Shown here one piece after another: positions 30,864 through 33,490 of a DNA stretch of 33,490 bases. Position numbers and translations under genes: made by a program. Source of the DNA: Alphaproteobacteria bacterium (GTDB lineage: Bacteria > Pseudomonadota > Alphaproteobacteria > Rhizobiales > Xanthobacteraceae); the NCBI GenBank assembly GCA_005884685.1, contig VBAH01000095.1:1-33490 (forward strand). Direction: 5' to 3'. Under the pieces are notes generated by a model. That model made no database searches. It was not told the DNA's origin and saw nothing but the letters and a program-made list of their open reading frames with translations. Within the stretch, counting starts at the first letter, position 1; every line of letters starts with the position of its first letter.

Positions 30864-31615
30864 TACGTCGCCCGCCCGCCGGAAATGTCGAACACCGCGC
30901 CGGTGGTGAAGGAATTGTCGGCCGAAGCACACCACGCGGCGAGCGCCGCGATCTCCTCGATCTTCACGAAGCGCGCACGCGGAATCTTCGAGAGCATGAA
31001 ATTGATGTGCTCGGCCGTCATCTGGTCGAAGATCGCGGTCTTTGCCGCCGCCGGCGTGATGGCATTCACCGCGATGTCGTAAGCGGCGAGCTCCTTGCCG
31101 AGCGACTTGGTCAGCGCGATCACGCCCGCCTTCGACACCGAATAGGCGGAGGCGTTCGGATTGCCCTCCTTGCCGGCGACCGACGCGATGTTGACGATGC
31201 GGCCGTAGTTCTGCGCGATCATGCCGGGCGCGATCGCGCGGCAGCAATGGAACGGGCCGTCGAGATTGACGCGCATCACCTGGGCCCATTCTTCGGCCGG
31301 GTACTCCCAGGTCGTGGCATTCCTGCCCGCGATGCCGGCGTTGTTGACCAGGATGTCGATGCGGCCGAGCGCCGTCACGGTGTCGTCGCGCGCGCGCTCG
31401 ACGTCGGCGAGGTTGGTCACGTCGCAGGCGATGACGACGACCTTGCCGCGATTGCCGAGTTCCTGCGCGGTCTTCTCGGCGAACGCCCGGTCGCGGTCCC
31501 AGATCGCGACCGCCGCGCCCGAATCGAGAAACCGCTCGGTGATCGCCCGCCCGATCCCTTGCGCGCCGCCTGTCACGACGGCATTGCGGCCGGACAGGTC
31601 GATCTTGTTGGGCAT
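30860..31615 (-). CDS. SDR family oxidoreductase (3-oxoacyl-ACP reductase-like)
   Basis: A 251-residue classical short-chain dehydrogenase. TGGAQGIG (15-22), Asp40 in IWDRD, NNAG (91-94), Ser145 (NIASVAG), Tyr158 and Lys162 (YSVSKAG) make a full active site. C-terminal FTTGAVFDISGG is typical. GGGAGG upstream of the ATG at 31615. Coupled to the EamA transporter gene by an overlapping stop/start, so the transporter may move the substrate or product of this enzyme. Class members reduce or oxidise many alcohols and ketones; none can be picked here. Confidence 0.9.
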   Translation of the reverse strand: MPNKIDLSGRNAVVTGGAQGIGRAITERFLDSGAAVAIWDRDRAFAEKTAQELGNRGKVVVIACDVTNLADVERARDDTVTALGRIDILVNNAGIAGRNATTWEYPAEEWAQVMRVNLDGPFHCCRAIAPGMIAQNYGRIVNIASVAGKEGNPNASAYSVSKAGVIALTKSLGKELAAYDIAVNAITPAAAKTAIFDQMTAEHINFMLSKIPRARFVKIEEIAALAAWCASADNSFTTGAVFDISGGRATY

Positions 31616-31628
31616 GGGTCCCTCCCGC

Positions 31629-31747
31629 GTCATTCCGGCCGCGCGCAAAGCGCGAGGGCCGGAATCCATAACCACGTGCCTCGCGATGATCGCACGGCCT
31701 GGGGTTATGGATTCCGGGCTCCGGCCTCCGGCCGGCCCCGGAATGAC
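31629..31747. repeat. palindromic repeat, family B copy 4
   Basis: A 119-bp element opening GTCATTCCGGCCGCGCG and closing GGCCCCGGAATGAC. The inner words GGAATCCATAACC and GGTTATGGATTCC pair exactly. Each half has its own hairpin, for example CGGCCTCCGGCCG. It lies just upstream of the SDR gene. Confidence 0.85.
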
Positions 31748-31816
31748 CAAGTCCTATCCAAGCTCTCTCCCCCGCGCGAGCGGCGAATTGTCAGGGGAGG
31801 CCTGTGCGCTGCGGAC

Positions 31817-31844
31817 TTGAGCGCCCGGACAAACTCCGCTAGCA
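31817..31844 (+). promoter_or_regulatory. candidate promoter of the TauE/SafE gene
   Basis: TTGAGC at 31817-31822, 16-bp spacer, CTAGCA at 31839-31844. The right part (AAACTCCGCTAGCA) nearly repeats the motif at 18693-18706, and lies 84 bp before the ATG at 31929, much as there. Confidence 0.4.
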
Positions 31845-31928
31845 ATCCCGGTTACCGGGGATCACGCAGCCTTCCCGTCAGATGGTCATCCATCCAAGCG
31901 CTGGCTTGGTGCGCTTGGGAGTGACCTG

Positions 31929-32684
31929 ATGGATGGCGTAACACTCGGCTTTTTTCTCGCAGCGGCGTTCTTGGGCGGGCTGGTGTCCGGCCTGTCCGGC
32001 TTCGCCATGGGCCTCGTCGTGTCGGGCGTCTGGCTGCACATCATCACGCCGGGCCAGAACGCGCTGTTGATCGTGCTGTGCGGGCTGGTCACGCAAGGAG
32101 CCGGCATCTGGCGCGTGCGCCACGAAATGAAGTGGCGCACCGTCCTGCCCTTCATCGCCGGTGGCGCGATCGGCGTGCCGGTCGGGACCGCACTGCTCAC
32201 CACGGTCGACCAGGGCACGCTGCGCGTCACGATGGGTGTGCTGCTGGTGCTCTACAGCCTCTATGGGCTCTTCCGGCCGGCGATCACGCCGGTGCAGGGC
32301 GGCGTGCCGGCCGAGCTTGGCGTCGGCGTCGCCAATGGCCTGATCGGCGGGCTGACCGGGCTCGGCGGCATCGCGGTCACCATCTGGTGCCAGCTGCGCG
32401 GCGGGGCGAAGGACGCGCAGCGCGCCGTGTTCCAGCCGGTGATGTTCGCGACTTTCGTGATGACGGCGCTGTCGCTCGCGGTCGCGGGCGCCTACACGCG
32501 CGAGGCGATGACGCTCTATGCGTTCGCGCTGCCCGCGCTCGCCGCGGGTCTGTGGTGCGGGCTCAAGCTCTACGGCAAGCTCGACGATACGGCGTTCCGC
32601 CGGGTGATCCTGATCCTGCTGCTCGCGTCCGGCATGTCGCTGGTGGTGCCGACGATGATGCGCTGGGCATCCTTGCCCGCGTGA
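31929..32684 (+). CDS. TauE/SafE family sulfite exporter-like permease
   Basis: A 251-residue integral membrane protein with about seven to eight hydrophobic segments. The first repeat has LAAAFLGGLVSGLSGFAMGL (about 10-29) and the second GLIGGLTGLGGIAVTIW (about 138-154); these paired Gly-rich segments are typical of TauE/SafE (PF01925). WRTVLPFIAGGAIGVPVGTAL follows the first repeat as expected. Family members are linked to export of sulfite and other sulfur-containing or organic anions. GGGAG precedes the ATG. It is followed after 95 bp by the rhodanese-ChrB gene on the same strand; a link through sulfur handling is inference. Confidence 0.88.
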   Translation: MDGVTLGFFLAAAFLGGLVSGLSGFAMGLVVSGVWLHIITPGQNALLIVLCGLVTQGAGIWRVRHEMKWRTVLPFIAGGAIGVPVGTALLTTVDQGTLRVTMGVLLVLYSLYGLFRPAITPVQGGVPAELGVGVANGLIGGLTGLGGIAVTIWCQLRGGAKDAQRAVFQPVMFATFVMTALSLAVAGAYTREAMTLYAFALPALAAGLWCGLKLYGKLDDTAFRRVILILLLASGMSLVVPTMMRWASLPA

Positions 32685-32779
32685 TTTGCTTGCGCTAATC
32701 TTTGTGTACGGGGCCTGCGACGGTCGCCCCGTCAGGCTCGCAAGGCCCAAGCGCCGTCTCCTCGTCAAGGAGGAGACCC

Positions 32780-33490
32780 ATGTCTTCGGCGAGCTTCTTT
32801 GTTACTCCCCATGAGCTCTGGTCGCGCATCGGGACCGCCGATGCGCCGATGGTTCTCGACGTCTGCCGCCGCGAGATCTACGAGGCCGGTCCGGGCGTCA
32901 TCCCGACCGCGCAGTGGCATAAACCCGAAACCTACCTCGAATGGGTGGGCAGCCTTCCGGCTGGCCGGCCGATCGTGCTCGCCTGCCGCTACGGGCATAA
33001 TCTCAGCCAGATGATTGCCGCCGAGTTACGCGCGCGCGGCGTACCCGCGCAGGTTCTCGAAGGCGGCCGCAAGGCCTGGAGCGAGGCCGGCCTGCCCGTG
33101 GTGACCAAAGCCGCGTTGGAGCGCTTCGCGCCGAAATCGCCCAGCCTGTGGGTGACGCGCCGGCGGCCGAAGATCGATCGCGTCGCCTGCCCGTGGCTGA
33201 TCCGGCGCTTCATCGACCCGCAGGCGCGCATCCTCTACGTCGACCCGCCGGAGGTGAAGAACATCGCGGCCGACATCGGCGCCATCCCGTTCGACGTCGA
33301 GGGCGTCGAGATCAGCCACGAGGGCGAGCGCTGCTCGTTCGACACGATGCTCGCGCTGTTCGGGCTGGAAGCCGACCCGCACCTTGCGCGCGTCGCGCTG
33401 ATCGTGCGCGGCGCCGACACGGCGCGCTACGATCTCGCGCCGGAAGCTGCCGGCCTGCACGCGATCTCGCTCGGCCTTTCGGCGCTCGCC
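32780..33490 (+). CDS. rhodanese-chromate resistance (ChrB C-terminal type) fusion protein, cut by the window end
   Basis: 237 codons are visible and the frame stays open at the edge. Residues 8-108 are a rhodanese domain: VLDVCRREIY (active-site-side strand), candidate Cys69 in LACRYGHNLSQ, and VLEGGRKAWSEAGLP at the end. From 122 onward LWVTRRRPKIDRVACPWLIR (123-142) with FIDPQARILYVDPPEV is the opening of the ChrB C-terminal / chromate-resistance domain (PF09828). The AGGAGGAGACCC before the ATG is strong. A chromate transporter gene (chrA) might follow outside the window. Function in chromate resistance is family-based. Confidence 0.9.
   Translation, partial: MSSASFFVTPHELWSRIGTADAPMVLDVCRREIYEAGPGVIPTAQWHKPETYLEWVGSLPAGRPIVLACRYGHNLSQMIAAELRARGVPAQVLEGGRKAWSEAGLPVVTKAALERFAPKSPSLWVTRRRPKIDRVACPWLIRRFIDPQARILYVDPPEVKNIAADIGAIPFDVEGVEISHEGERCSFDTMLALFGLEADPHLARVALIVRGADTARYDLAPEAAGLHAISLGLSALA

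Noticed and set aside
32695-32779. GC-rich leader before the ChrB-type gene considered as a riboswitch
   Set aside because: Only about 85 bp, with weak complementary words and no match to a riboswitch core that I can recognise.

Overview
The window is GC-rich, densely coded DNA. Its gene content fits an alphaproteobacterium of the Hyphomicrobiales (Bradyrhizobium/Rhodopseudomonas/Xanthobacteraceae-like). The signs are the family mix (sugar-acid dehydratase, D-erythronate dehydrogenase, sugar ABC importer, SOD-rhodanese and ChrB-rhodanese proteins), GTG/TTG starts with overlapping stops, and many palindromic intergenic repeats. No rRNA, tRNA, CRISPR array or transposase was recognised. Taxonomy is inferred from content only.

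Layout. 1-4.2 kb: a cut-off acyl-CoA dehydrogenase (-), a secreted L,D-transpeptidase (+), a small exported unknown (-), a PLP aminotransferase (-) and a small K+-channel-like membrane protein (-). 4.2-8.2 kb: an IlvD/Edd sugar-acid dehydratase (+), an orphan family-3 solute-binding protein (-) and a DUF2252 kinase-like protein (+). 8.2-11.9 kb: a tight + run of isocitrate-lyase/PEP-mutase-like enzyme, two overlapping GNAT acetyltransferases, a DHRS6-like SDR and a signal peptidase I. 11.9-14.9 kb: denD, a methionine aminopeptidase and radC, with a large inverted repeat between denD and map and two copies of another repeat around radC. 15.1-17.5 kb: an iron/manganese SOD fused to rhodanese, a GFA-fold protein and an AprI/Inh-like exported protein. 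17.5-23.3 kb: a D-2-hydroxyacid dehydrogenase (-) facing a complete four-gene sugar ABC importer (+). 23.4-24.9 kb: an accessory-looking pocket in which a gene resembling domain I of Cry delta-endotoxins lies between a complete small membrane-protein gene and a broken copy of that gene's 3' end. 24.9-29.8 kb: a 2-oxoacid-dehydrogenase-type cluster on - (E1 alpha, E1 beta, semialdehyde dehydrogenase, E2). 29.9-33.5 kb: an EamA transporter and SDR pair (-), a TauE/SafE permease (+) and a rhodanese-ChrB chromate-resistance-type protein cut by the window end.

How the genes fit together. Several genes suit use of sugars and sugar acids: the ABC importer, the xylonate/arabonate-type dehydratase, the DHRS6-like and DenD dehydrogenases and the 2-hydroxyacid dehydrogenase. 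They are not one operon, so a shared pathway is inference. The E1/E2 cluster looks like an acetoin- or branched-chain-type complex without an E3 in view; its E2 has lost the catalytic histidine of the usual DHRxxDG motif. The SOD-rhodanese and ChrB-rhodanese proteins belong to families met in chromate and oxidative-stress loci.

The main points for a second look are the Cry-domain-I-like gene between duplicated flanks, an in-frame palindromic element inside the E2 coding sequence together with that E2's lost active site, nested repeat insertions, and the leader region of the sugar importer with a 13-bp direct repeat and a possible ABC-ATPase remnant.
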